Of a stretch of 8,409 nucleotides of DNA, positions 1 to 7,169 are shown in pieces. The number at the start of each line of letters is the position of its first letter. Within the stretch, counting starts at the first letter, position 1. The notes under the pieces were generated by a model. It was not told the origin of the DNA. It ran no database searches and was given only the letters and a program-made list of their open reading frames with translations. The stretch lies in the NCBI GenBank assembly GCA_036381125.1, contig DASVDK010000122.1, positions 1-8,409 on the forward strand, in the 5' to 3' direction. The stretch comes from DASVDK01 sp036381125 [NCBI: Thermodesulfobacteriota bacterium] (GTDB lineage Bacteria > DASVDK01). A program made the translations under genes and the position numbers.

Positions 1-385
1 CGCGGATGTCCGAGGCGGTCGCGTTGGCGACGACGAGGTCGGCCAGGTGCGGCTCGAGGGTGAGGCGGGCGTCCATGACCTCGGCCGGGCTCGCGTCCGG
101 CCCGAGCATCGGCCGGGCTCCGTCCCGGTCCCGCGTCGCGCCGGACGCCACGAACGTGCCGCGGCCGACGTGCCGCACGATGCGCCCCTCGATCTCGAGC
201 ACCAGGAGGGCCCGGCGGACGGTGCTGCGCGAGGTGGCGAAGCGAGCGGCGAGGTCGCGCTCGGTCGGCAGGCGTTGCCCCGGCGCGAGCCGGCCCTCGG
301 CCAGGCCGGACAGAATGAAGTCTCGCACCCGCTCGTCGGAGGAACGGGAAATCGTCGTCGGCGAGTGGGCGGGGCGGGCGCTCAC
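1..385 (-). CDS. GntR/FadR-subfamily transcriptional regulator, N-terminal part (cut by window edge)
   Basis: Partial gene: 128 codons are visible and the C-terminus lies beyond the left edge. Residues about 15-80 form the GntR winged helix-turn-helix. The core is the run [11 protein letters not shown] (39-49), then [10 protein letters not shown] in the recognition-helix region (51-60), and the wing motif VGRGTFV (73-79). From about residue 99 the sequence [16 protein letters not shown] begins an FCD-type ligand-binding domain, which places it in the FadR subfamily. Such proteins usually repress catabolic operons and release DNA when bound to an organic acid. The GTG start at 383-385 was chosen because it gives the usual short arm before the domain; no strong ribosome site precedes it. 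It is divergent from the transporter/hydrolase operon, and a TTGG-N4-CCAA palindrome lies 7 bases upstream of its start. Role as the operon's regulator is inferred. Family call sure, ligand unknown. Confidence 0.9.
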   Translation of the reverse strand, partial: MSARPAHSPTTISRSSDERVRDFILSGLAEGRLAPGQRLPTERDLAARFATSRSTVRRALLVLEIEGRIVRHVGRGTFVASGATRDRDGARPMLGPDASPAEVMDARLTLEPHLADLVVANATASDIR

Positions 386-391
386 GGCCCC

Positions 392-407
392 AATTGGGTA
401 ACCAATT
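392..407. promoter_or_regulatory. Candidate GntR operator O1
   Basis: AATTGGGTAACCAATT has perfect 6-bp inverted arms around a 4-base centre. It overlaps a second perfect palindrome, CCCAATTGGG (389-398), so three half-sites are packed together. It lies directly upstream of the regulator's start codon and over its possible -10 region, the position expected for autorepression. The form fits the TTGGT-type half-sites common in FadR-subfamily operators. Binding is inferred. Confidence 0.65.
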
Positions 408-423
408 CTCGCCTCGCTGTCAA
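395..423 (-). promoter_or_regulatory. Possible promoter of the GntR regulator gene
   Basis: On the minus strand a perfect sigma70 -35 hexamer, TTGACA (418-423), is followed after 17 bases by TACCCA (395-400), a poor -10 that lies within the palindrome. If used, transcription would start about 3 bases before the GTG start codon, giving a nearly leaderless message. The -35 is good, the -10 weak. Confidence 0.3.
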
Positions 424-435
424 ACCGCGTGCGGC

Positions 436-464
436 TTGCGCGGTTGGCCCTCGCCTGTCAGACT
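436..464 (+). promoter_or_regulatory. Weak possible promoter of the transporter/hydrolase operon
   Basis: TTGCGC (436-441) and CAGACT (459-464) are separated by 17 bases between the two candidate operators. Only 3 of 6 bases match in the -10. Some promoter must lie in this stretch to serve the operon, but this choice is tentative. Confidence 0.2.
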
Positions 465-492
465 TGCCTCCAGATCGACACGCCAGGCGAAC

Positions 493-504
493 TTGGGCGA
501 CCAA
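493..504. promoter_or_regulatory. Candidate GntR operator O2
   Basis: TTGGGCGACCAA matches 10 of 12 bases of the core of the upstream palindrome (394-405), differing only at the two central positions, and keeps the 4-base spacing. Both are followed by T. It lies 19 bases before the permease start codon, where a bound repressor would block transcription into the operon. The two centres are 99 bp apart, which could allow looping. Confidence 0.6.
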
Positions 505-522
505 TCGGCCACGGAGAGCCCG

Positions 523-2253
523 ATGGACCGAACCCTGGAGATGGCCGCGCCGCCGCCGGTCGGCTGGCGCGCCCGCCTTCGTCCCGAGCACGTCGTGATG
601 GGCGCCGCCATGGCGGCGCTGGTGGTCCTCGTTCTCCTGCCGCTCCTCTCGCTCGTCTGGGGCAGCGTCCGCGGCGACGACGGCTTCACGCTGGACTTCT
701 TCCGGCGGGCCTTCACGAACCGCCTCTACTACCAGTCGCTCAGGAACTCCCTCGTCCTCGGCGTCTGGACGGCCGTCGTCAGCGTACTGGTAGGGCTGCC
801 GATGGCCTGGGCGGTGAGCCGGTCGAACGTCCCGGCCAAGGGCTTCATCCGGTTCACGGCGTACATCTCCTACCTCACGCCGCCGTTCCTCACCGCCATC
901 GCCTTCGTGAACCTCGGCAGCCCCAACGCCGGCATCCTCAACACGTTCATCCGCCAGGTGCTCGGCCTGCCCGAGCTCACGTTCAACATCTTCAGCATGT
1001 GGGGCCTCGTCCTCGTGACGGTCCTGCACACGTTTCCCTACGTCTACCTGCTCGCCTCCTCGGCGCTCGAATCGGTCGACGCGTCGCTCGAGGAGTCGGC
1101 CCGCATGCTCGGAGCCGGCACGTTTCGCACCGCGCTGACGATCACGGCCCCGCTCGTGGCGCCGTCGGTGCTGGCCGGCGCCCTGCTGGCGTTCGTGAAC
1201 GCGATCGCCCTCTTCGGGTCGCAGGCCATCCTGGGCCTGCCGGGGCGCATCTACACGCTGCCCACCCGGATCTACTCGCTCTTCGACTACCCGCCGCAGT
1301 ACGGCCTCGCGTCGGCGCTGTCGCTGATCTTCGTCGCGGTCACGGTCCTCGCCCTCTGGCTGCAGCGCAGCTACCTCTCGAAGCGGTCCTACGTGACGGT
1401 GGCCGGCAAGGGGGTGAGGCCGCAGCTCGTCCAGCTCGGCGCCTCCCGGTGGGCGGTCTTCGCCTTCTGCGCCGCGGTCTTCGTCGTGGCGATCGTCCTC
1501 CCCTACTCCACGCTGCTGGCCGTCTCCGTCAGCAAGTCCTGGGGGCTCGCGTTCTGGCAGAACCTCACGCTCGAGCACTACCGGTGGGTCCTCGTCGACT
1601 ACGACCCGACGCGCCGGGCCATCCTGAACAGCCTGGGGCTCGCGGCGGCCGCCGCCACGATCGTCGTCCTGATCGGCGCCGTCATCAGCTGGATCGACCT
1701 GCGCACCGCCACGCCGGGCCGAAGGCTCCTCGACTACCTCTCGCTCGTGCCGCTCGGGCTGCCGGGCGTCGTCATGGCGGTCGCCCTCATCCAGTTCTGG
1801 CTCAAGGCGGCGCCGGCGCTCTACGGGACCCTCGCGATCATCCTCCTCGCGTACGCGGGCCGGTTCGTCCCGCTCGGCGTGCGGGCCGCGTCGGCGTCGC
1901 TCAGGCAGATCGACCAGTCGCTCGAGGAGGGGGCTCGCATCTCCGGCGCCTCGTGGATGCGGACCATGCGGAGCGTCACGCTGCCGCTCATGCGGTCCGG
2001 CCTCTTCGCCGGATGGCTCCTGGTCTTCGTCCCGGCCATCCAGGAGCTGTCGGCCTCGATCCTCCTCTTCACGTCGAGCACCATGACCCTCGCGGTGGCG
2101 GTCTACAACCTCTACGAGAACGGCTACCTCGAGCCGGTCGCGGCGCTCGCCGTCGTCAACATGTTCATCATCGGGGCGGCCATGTGGCTCGCGCAGCGGA
2201 TCGGCCGCCGCGCCGGCGGCGCCGCCCCCCAGAGCCGCGGGGTCACCCAGTAA
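523..2253 (+). CDS. ABC transporter permease, fused double-domain (iron(III)/FbpB-type family)
   Basis: Inner-membrane channel subunit, 576 residues, with two binding-protein-dependent permease domains in one chain, the usual FbpB/ThiP arrangement and close to the family's usual length. The first membrane helix is about residues 25-47, and about twelve are expected in total. Each half carries the cytoplasmic EAA loop that docks on the ATPase: EESARMLGAG starting at residue 190 and EEGARISGAS starting at 468, each followed by the expected hydrophobic/proline stretch. The ATG at 523 is preferred because GGAGAG (513-518) precedes it. The open frame also runs back to an ATG at 394, but that start lies inside the palindrome and the extra residues are not membrane-like. 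It is first in the operon and overlaps the ATPase by one base (TAATG). The family is usually annotated for iron(III), but also carries phosphonates, thiamine and sugar phosphates. The enzyme neighbours argue for an organic substrate, which is inference. Confidence 0.93.
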   Translation: MDRTLEMAAPPPVGWRARLRPEHVVMGAAMAALVVLVLLPLLSLVWGSVRGDDGFTLDFFRRAFTNRLYYQSLRNSLVLGVWTAVVSVLVGLPMAWAVSRSNVPAKGFIRFTAYISYLTPPFLTAIAFVNLGSPNAGILNTFIRQVLGLPELTFNIFSMWGLVLVTVLHTFPYVYLLASSALESVDASLEESARMLGAGTFRTALTITAPLVAPSVLAGALLAFVNAIALFGSQAILGLPGRIYTLPTRIYSLFDYPPQYGLASALSLIFVAVTVLALWLQRSYLSKRSYVTVAGKGVRPQLVQLGASRWAVFAFCAAVFVVAIVLPYSTLLAVSVSKSWGLAFWQNLTLEHYRWVLVDYDPTRRAILNSLGLAAAAATIVVLIGAVISWIDLRTATPGRRLLDYLSLVPLGLPGVVMAVALIQFWLKAAPALYGTLAIILLAYAGRFVPLGVRAASASLRQIDQSLEEGARISGASWMRTMRSVTLPLMRSGLFAGWLLVFVPAIQELSASILLFTSSTMTLAVAVYNLYENGYLEPVAALAVVNMFIIGAAMWLAQRIGRRAGGAAPQSRGVTQ

Positions 2254-3332
2254 TGGCGAGCATCACGATCCGTGGCCTCTCCAAGCGGTACGCCGGCGCC
2301 GGCGTGGCCGCGGTCAGGCGCCTCGACCTCGACGTCGCGGCGGGCGAGTTCGTCACGCTGCTCGGCCCCTCGGGCTGCGGCAAGACGACCACCCTCAGGC
2401 TCATCGCCGGCTTCATCACGCCGGACGACGGCGAGATCCGCGTCGGCGGCGCCATGGTCTCCTCGGGATCGGGCTGCGTCCCGCCCGAGCGGCGCGGCAT
2501 GGGGATGGTCTTCCAGAACTACGCGGTCTGGCCGCACAAGACGGTCTTCGAGAACGTCGCCTTCGGCCTCCAGGTCCGCAAGGTGCCGCGGCCCGAGCGG
2601 GCGCGCCGGGTGGCCCAGGTCCTCGAGCTGGTCGGCCTCACCGGCCTCGAGGGCCGCTATCCGGGCCAGCTCTCCGGCGGCCAGCAGCAGCGCGTGGCGC
2701 TCGCGCGCAGCCTCGTCGTGGAGCCGCAGATCCTCCTCCTCGACGAGCCGCTCTCGAACCTCGACGCCAAGCTCCGCGAGCGGATGCGCTGGGAGCTGAA
2801 GGCGCTCCAGCGGCGGACCGGCATCACGTTCGTCTACGTCACGCACGACCAGTCCGAGGCGATGGCCCTCTCCGACCGCATCGCGGTGATGCACGAGGGC
2901 ACGCTCGAGCAGTACGACACGCCGCGCGAGGTCTACGCCCGGCCGGCGACCCGCACGGTCGCCGACTTCATGGGCCTGGTGAACTTCCTGCCGGGTCGCG
3001 TGCGCGAGCGGCGCGGCGACGCGGGGGTGGTGCTCGTGGGCGGGGCGCATCCCCTCGAGCTCCCGCTGCCGCCGCCGGTGCGCGCCGGTCAGGAGGTGCA
3101 GCTCGCCGTGCGGCCGGAGAACGTGCGCATCGCCGGGAGGGCCGGCGTCGCGCCGGACGCGATCCCGGCAACGGTGGCCGAACTCGCCTACCTCGGCAAT
3201 CTCAACGACTACCAGGTGGCGCTCGCCGACGGCACGCGGCTGCGCGTCCAGTCGCACCCCCGGGAGCGGTTCGAGCCTGGGGAGGCGGTCGGCCTCACCG
3301 TGGACACCGCGAGCGTTTCCGTCTTCGTCTAG
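2253..3332 (+). CDS. ABC transporter ATP-binding protein (FbpC/PotA-type)
   Basis: Cytoplasmic ATPase of the importer, 359 residues, full length for the class. All motifs are intact: A-loop Tyr13, Walker A GPSGCGKT (38-45), Q-loop Gln88 in FQNYAVWPH, signature LSGGQ (140-144), Walker B ending in Asp164 with catalytic Glu165, D-loop SNLD (168-171) and switch His198 in VTHD. The segment from about residue 240 on is the TOBE-type regulatory/oligomerisation region found in FbpC, PotA and CysA subunits, including RPENVRI. The start ATG shares its A with the permease stop codon, so translation is probably coupled and gives matched subunit amounts. The motif set cannot tell the transported substrate. 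Very sure of the function; substrate open. Confidence 0.95.
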   Translation: MASITIRGLSKRYAGAGVAAVRRLDLDVAAGEFVTLLGPSGCGKTTTLRLIAGFITPDDGEIRVGGAMVSSGSGCVPPERRGMGMVFQNYAVWPHKTVFENVAFGLQVRKVPRPERARRVAQVLELVGLTGLEGRYPGQLSGGQQQRVALARSLVVEPQILLLDEPLSNLDAKLRERMRWELKALQRRTGITFVYVTHDQSEAMALSDRIAVMHEGTLEQYDTPREVYARPATRTVADFMGLVNFLPGRVRERRGDAGVVLVGGAHPLELPLPPPVRAGQEVQLAVRPENVRIAGRAGVAPDAIPATVAELAYLGNLNDYQVALADGTRLRVQSHPRERFEPGEAVGLTVDTASVSVFV

Positions 3333-3344
3333 GGAGGGACCGCC

Positions 3345-4334
3345 ATGCACATCGTGCTGCCCGACGACTGGGGCCGGTTCGCGGAGCGGTTCGGGGTCCT
3401 GCCCGCGCTCGAGCGGCTCGGCACGGTCACCGTGTACGACCGGGCGCCGAAGGACCGCGACGAGCTGGTGGCCAGGCTCGCGCCGGCCGACGTCGTCGTG
3501 ACCATCCGCGCGCGGACGGAGTTCGACGCCGCGCTCCTCGCCGCGCTGCCGAAGCTCGGGCTCATCGCGGTGACGGGCACCGGCTACGGCCACGTGGACG
3601 TGAAGGCCGCGACCGAGCGGGGCGTCCTCGTCTGCAACAGCCCGGGCCGCTCGTCGCAGTCGGTGGCCGAGCTGAGCATCGCCCTCCTCCTGGCGGCCAT
3701 GCGCCACGTCGCGCGCGCCGACCAGGCGGTCCGCCGCGGCGACTGGGCCGACCCGTGGGGGACGCTCCAGGGCCACGACCTGGCGGGGCACACCCTCGGC
3801 ATCCTCGGCCTGGGCAACATCGGGCCGATCGTGGCCCGCATCGCGCGCGCCTTCGACATGCGGCTCCTCGCCTACAGCCAGAACATGACGCCCGAGAAGG
3901 CGGCGGCCTCGGGCGCGACCCTCGTGCCGCTCGACCGCCTCCTCGCCGAGTCCGACGCGGTCACCGTCCACCTGCGCCTCTCGCCGCGGACGAAGGGCCT
4001 CCTCGGCGCCCGCGAGATCGGCCTCATGAAGCCGGGCGCGGTGCTGGTCAACACCTCGCGGGGCGAGATCGTCGACGAGGCCGCCATGGTGGAGGCGCTC
4101 CGGGCGGGCCGCCTCTCGGCCGGCCTCGACGTGTTCGACCAGGAGCCGCTGCCGGCCGGCCACCCGCTCCTCGACCTGCCCAACGTCGTGCTCGCGCCCC
4201 ACATCGGCTCGGTGACGGAGGAGACCTCGCGCCGCTGGGTCGAGGGAGCGGTGGAGAACGCCGAGGCGTTCGCCGCCGGCCGTCCCACCAACGTCGTCAA
4301 CCCGGCGGCGCTGAAGTCCCCGCGGACCGCATGA
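3345..4334 (+). CDS. D-2-hydroxyacid dehydrogenase, NAD(P)-dependent
   Basis: Reversibly oxidises a D-2-hydroxy acid to the 2-keto acid in the cytoplasm; 329 residues, normal for the family. The Rossmann nucleotide site is GLGNIG at 155-160. The catalytic triad is complete: Arg239 in NTSRGE, Glu267 in FDQEP and His286 in APHIG. The upstream catalytic-domain motif VTGTGYGHVD matches the usual substrate-domain signature. The acidic residue that normally follows the Rossmann beta-2 strand and selects NAD is not obvious in LLAYSQNM, so NADP use is possible. GGGAGGG (3332-3338), overlapping the ATPase stop, is a good ribosome site 6 bases before the ATG. The stop overlaps the next start (ATGA). 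In this operon it could act on a hydroxy or keto acid released by the hydrolases; the substrate is not identifiable from the sequence. Confidence 0.92.
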   Translation: MHIVLPDDWGRFAERFGVLPALERLGTVTVYDRAPKDRDELVARLAPADVVVTIRARTEFDAALLAALPKLGLIAVTGTGYGHVDVKAATERGVLVCNSPGRSSQSVAELSIALLLAAMRHVARADQAVRRGDWADPWGTLQGHDLAGHTLGILGLGNIGPIVARIARAFDMRLLAYSQNMTPEKAAASGATLVPLDRLLAESDAVTVHLRLSPRTKGLLGAREIGLMKPGAVLVNTSRGEIVDEAAMVEALRAGRLSAGLDVFDQEPLPAGHPLLDLPNVVLAPHIGSVTEETSRRWVEGAVENAEAFAAGRPTNVVNPAALKSPRTA

Positions 4335-5260
4335 CCGCGTCGGCCCCGGCCGTCTCGCTCGCGCCGGTCACGGGCGAGGAGCACTGGACCCACAAGGGCG
4401 AGGTCCGCCTCGCCCTCTGGCGCAAGTACGCCGGCTCGCCGGCCGGCAAGCCGCCGCTCCTGTTCGTCCACGGCTCCTCGATGGCCTCCCGGCCCGCCTT
4501 CGACCTCGAGCTCGAGGGGCGGCCGGCGTCGTCGGTCATGAACGTGTTCGCGCGGCTCGGCTACGACACCTGGTGCGTCGACATGGAGGGCTACGGCCGC
4601 TCCGACAAGCACCGGCCGATCAACGCCGACATCGCCACCGGCGCCGACGACCTCGAGGCGGCGAGCGCGTACGTCCTCGCCGAAACCGGCGCGGATCGCC
4701 TGCTCCTCTACGGCGGGTCGTCCGGCGCCCTGCGGGCCGCGCTCTTCACCGAGCGCCATCCGGAGCGGGTCGAGCGCCTCGCCCTCCTCGCGCTCGTCTG
4801 GACCGGCGAAGGGAGCCCCACGCTCGAGCAGCGCCGCAAGAAGCTCCCCGAGTACCTCGCCAGGACCCGGCGTCCCATCGACCGCGCCTTCCTGCGGACG
4901 ATCTTCGAGCGCGATCACCCGGGCACCGCGGATGATCGGGTCATCGAGGCCTTCGCCGACGCGGTGCTGGCCTACGACGACTCCGTGCCGACCGGCACGT
5001 ACGTGGACATGTGCACCAACCTGCCGCTCGTCGATCCGGCCCGCATCCCGGTGCCGACGCTCGTGCTCCGCGGCCAGTGGGACGGCATCGCGAGCTTCGA
5101 GGACGTGGTCGCCTTCTTCGCGCGACTGCCGAACCCGGACAAACACCTCGCCGTCGTCCCGGGGGTCGCCCACGCGAGCCTGCACGAGCGCAACGGGGCC
5201 ATCGTCCACCACCTCCTCCACGCGTTCTTCGACCGGCCCACGCCGGTCCATCGGGGGTAA
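4331..5260 (+). CDS. Alpha/beta-fold hydrolase, copy 1 of a tandem pair
   Basis: Predicted cytoplasmic hydrolase of 309 residues without signal peptide. Oxyanion-hole motif HGSSM begins at His47; the nucleophile elbow is GGSSG (128-132) with Ser130; the probable acid is Asp251 in RGQWDG; the probable base is His281 in GVAHAS. The triad is complete, so it should be active. The family includes esterases, epoxide hydrolases and C-C bond hydrolases such as MhpC; the exact reaction cannot be told. The start overlaps the dehydrogenase stop by four bases (ATGA), implying coupling. It is followed 2 bases later by a paralogue about 70% identical by eye, sharing an identical 118-bp block. The start agrees with the paralogue's, since both reach the conserved VTG-EHW segment within about 20 residues. 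Confidence 0.9.
   Translation: MTASAPAVSLAPVTGEEHWTHKGEVRLALWRKYAGSPAGKPPLLFVHGSSMASRPAFDLELEGRPASSVMNVFARLGYDTWCVDMEGYGRSDKHRPINADIATGADDLEAASAYVLAETGADRLLLYGGSSGALRAALFTERHPERVERLALLALVWTGEGSPTLEQRRKKLPEYLARTRRPIDRAFLRTIFERDHPGTADDRVIEAFADAVLAYDDSVPTGTYVDMCTNLPLVDPARIPVPTLVLRGQWDGIASFEDVVAFFARLPNPDKHLAVVPGVAHASLHERNGAIVHHLLHAFFDRPTPVHRG
4542..4659 (+). repeat. 118-bp exact repeat, copy A (in hydrolase 1)
   Basis: Identical base for base to 5486-5603, at an offset of 944 bases. It encodes the segment around FARLGYDTWCVDMEGYGRSD with no synonymous difference over about 39 codons. The flanking codons differ at once on both sides. Confidence 0.95.
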
Positions 5261-5262
5261 CC

Positions 5263-6207
5263 ATGACCACTCACGCCCGCGCCTTCCCCGCCCCGAGCGG
5301 CACGCCAGTCACCGGTCAGGAGCACTGGACGAAGAAGGGGGACGTCCGCCTCTTCCTCTGGAACAAGCACGTCGGCTCGCCCGACGGTCGCCTGGGGCGG
5401 ATCCTCTTCGTCCACGGCTCGTCGATGGGCTCGCAGCCGACCTTCGACCTGAAGGTCCCCGGGCGCGACGACTCCTCGGCGATGGACGTGTTCGCGCGGC
5501 TCGGCTACGACACCTGGTGCGTCGACATGGAGGGCTACGGCCGCTCCGACAAGCACCGGCCGATCAACGCCGACATCGCCACCGGCGCCGACGACCTCGA
5601 GGCCGCCACGGACTACATCTTCTCGATCCGAGGCAACGCCCCGCTGCTCGTCTACGGGATCTCGTCGGGCGCGCTCCGCGCGGCCCTCTTCGCGCAGCGC
5701 CATCCGGAGCGGGTCAAGCGCCTCGCGCTCGACGCCTTCGTCTGGACCGGCGAGGGGAGCCCCACGCTCGAGCAGCGCCGCAAGAAGCTGCCCGAGTACC
5801 GGTCGAAGCACCGGCGGCCGATCGACCGGGAGTTCGTGCGCAGCATCTTCACGCGCGACCACCCCGGGACCGCGGACGACGTGGTGATCGAGGCCTTCGC
5901 CGACGCCATCCTCGCCCTCGACGATTCGGTGCCGACCGGCACGTACGTCGACATGTGCGCGAACCTGCCCGTGGTGGACCCCGAGAAGATCCTGGTGCCC
6001 ACGATCATCATGCGGGGCCAGTACGACGGCATCGCCGGCTTCGACGACCTCGTCCGGTTCTTCACGAAGCTGCCGAACCCCGACAAGCAGTTCGCCGTCA
6101 TGCCCGGCATCGCGCACGCGAGCTTCCACCAGAAGAACTACGCCATCGTCTACCACATCCTCCACGGCTTCTTCTCGCAACCCGACCCGATCTATCGCGG
6201 GCACTAG
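5263..6207 (+). CDS. Alpha/beta-fold hydrolase, copy 2 of a tandem pair
   Basis: 314 residues, paralogue of the preceding gene with one small length difference near residues 45-65 and then collinear to the end. The triad is Ser134 in GISSG (132-136), Asp255 in RGQYDG and His285 in GIAHAS. Differences include the elbow residue (Ile133 instead of Gly129), the residues after the oxyanion motif, and the variable segment AATDYIFSIRGNAP. The cap region PTLEQRRKKLPEY is kept in both. This pattern suggests the same chemistry on related substrates, or division of labour. G-rich sequence overlapping the previous stop (GGGGGT, 5253-5258) can serve as ribosome site. Only 2 bases separate the genes. The specific substrate is not recognisable. 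Confidence 0.9.
   Translation: MTTHARAFPAPSGTPVTGQEHWTKKGDVRLFLWNKHVGSPDGRLGRILFVHGSSMGSQPTFDLKVPGRDDSSAMDVFARLGYDTWCVDMEGYGRSDKHRPINADIATGADDLEAATDYIFSIRGNAPLLVYGISSGALRAALFAQRHPERVKRLALDAFVWTGEGSPTLEQRRKKLPEYRSKHRRPIDREFVRSIFTRDHPGTADDVVIEAFADAILALDDSVPTGTYVDMCANLPVVDPEKILVPTIIMRGQYDGIAGFDDLVRFFTKLPNPDKQFAVMPGIAHASFHQKNYAIVYHILHGFFSQPDPIYRGH
5486..5603 (+). repeat. 118-bp exact repeat, copy B (in hydrolase 2)
   Basis: Second member of the direct repeat, in the same position of the paralogous gene. A further 63-base segment (4794-4856 versus 5738-5800) differs at only two synonymous positions. Confidence 0.95.
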
Positions 6208-6219
6208 CGGAGGGCAGCC

Positions 6220-7131
6220 ATGAGACTCGTCACCTACAGCCGGCCGGGCGAGCGCGCCGCGCGCGTCGGCCTCCTCGAGGGCGGGGCGTCGGTGATCGAC
6301 CTCGCCGACGCCGCGAGTCGCGCGGGCCGGGCCCTCCCCTTCGACCCGGGCGACATGCTGTCGGTCGTGGCGGCCGGCGCGGAGGGGCTCGAGGCGATCC
6401 GCAAGGCTGCGGCCTCGGGCACGCGCGTCCCGCTCGATTCGGTCCGCCTCCGCGCCCCCATCCCGAAGCCGCGGGGCAACGTCTTCTGCGTCGGGTGGAA
6501 CTACGTGGACCACTTCAACGAGGGCGCGAAGCTCCGCCAGGGCGATCAGCCGCTGCCGGAGCACCCGGCCTTCTTCTCGAAGTCGGTGACCAGCGTGACC
6601 GGCCCGTACGACCCGATCCCCTACGACCCGAACGTGTCGGCGCAGATCGACTGGGAGGTCGAGCTGGTGATCGTGGTGGGGCCGGGCGGCAAGAACATCC
6701 CCGAGTCGCGCGCCGCCCGGCACGTCTTCGGCTACACCGCGATGAACGACCTGTCCGCGCGTGACCTCCAGCGTCGCCACGGCGGGCAGTGGTTCAAGGG
6801 CAAGAGCCTCGACGGGCACTGCCCCATGGGCCCCTGCATCGTGACGGCCGACGAGGTCGACGCGGGCAACCTCAGGGTCACCACGCGGGTCAACGGGGTG
6901 ACCAAGCAGGACTCCAACACCCGGCACTTCTACTTCACGATCCCGCGCATCCTCGCGGAGCTGTCGCTCGGCATGACGCTCGAGCCGGGCGACCTCGTCT
7001 CGACCGGGACCCCGGCCGGCGTCGGTTACGGGCGCACGCCGCAGGAGTTCCTGAAGCCCGGCGACCTCCTCGAGACCGAGATCGAGGGGATCGGGGTCCT
7101 CAGGAACCGGATCGGCGGGCAAGACACCTGA
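6220..7131 (+). CDS. Fumarylacetoacetate hydrolase (FAH) family protein
   Basis: 303 residues. The family contains divalent-metal enzymes that hydrolyse or decarboxylate beta-keto acids at the end of aromatic and related catabolic routes: fumarylacetoacetate or fumarylpyruvate hydrolase, HpcE-type decarboxylase/isomerase, oxaloacetate decarboxylase. An N-terminal domain of about 80 residues precedes the catalytic domain, which starts near PIPKPRGNVFCVGWNY. Metal ligands fit Glu146 and Glu148 in DWEVEL and Asp177 in MNDLSARDLQ. The family motifs WFKGKSLDGHCPMGP and VSTGTPAGVG follow. The sequence resembles bacterial 2-keto-4-pentenoate hydratase/OHHDH isomerase-like members more than human-type FAH. 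A good ribosome site, GGAGGG (6209-6214), stands 5 bases before the ATG. Its presence is the strongest sign that the operon degrades a carbon compound. The exact substrate is not assignable. Confidence 0.92.
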   Translation: MRLVTYSRPGERAARVGLLEGGASVIDLADAASRAGRALPFDPGDMLSVVAAGAEGLEAIRKAAASGTRVPLDSVRLRAPIPKPRGNVFCVGWNYVDHFNEGAKLRQGDQPLPEHPAFFSKSVTSVTGPYDPIPYDPNVSAQIDWEVELVIVVGPGGKNIPESRAARHVFGYTAMNDLSARDLQRRHGGQWFKGKSLDGHCPMGPCIVTADEVDAGNLRVTTRVNGVTKQDSNTRHFYFTIPRILAELSLGMTLEPGDLVSTGTPAGVGYGRTPQEFLKPGDLLETEIEGIGVLRNRIGGQDT

Positions 7132-7157
7132 CGTCGCCGACGGCTCATACCTCGCAC

Positions 7158-7165
7158 AAGGAGGG
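7158..7165 (+). promoter_or_regulatory. Strong ribosome-binding site of the substrate-binding protein gene
   Basis: AAGGAGGG lies 4 bases before the ATG at 7170 and is the best Shine-Dalgarno match in the operon. It fixes the start, gives the expected signal peptide, and suits a protein needed in excess over the membrane subunits. Confidence 0.8.
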
Positions 7166-7169
7166 TTCC

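Noticed and set aside
394-522. Upstream extension of the permease to the ATG at 394
   Set aside because: It would start in the operator palindrome, adds polar non-membrane residues, and lacks the ribosome site that stands before 523.
382-1578. Long minus-strand open frame opposite the permease
   Set aside because: Composition is Arg/Glu/Asp/Gly-rich without motifs. It is the shadow of a GC-rich membrane-protein gene whose own domains are clear.
2124-4202. 692-codon minus-strand open frame across the ATPase and dehydrogenase
   Set aside because: It spans two genes with intact catalytic motifs on the other strand, has low-complexity Arg/His/Asp/Glu composition and no recognisable domain.
4932-6764. 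610-codon plus-strand open frame in another phase across the hydrolases
   Set aside because: Out of frame with the catalytic motifs, very rich in Arg/Pro/Ala, and crosses gene boundaries.
4972-7122. 716-codon minus-strand open frame across the hydrolase and FAH genes
   Set aside because: Its internally repeated protein segments merely mirror the duplicated hydrolases. This is an artefact of high G+C.
7132-7142. Small dyad CGTCG-C-CGACG after the FAH gene
   Set aside because: A one-base loop cannot form a hairpin and it is too short to argue for an operator in GC-rich DNA.
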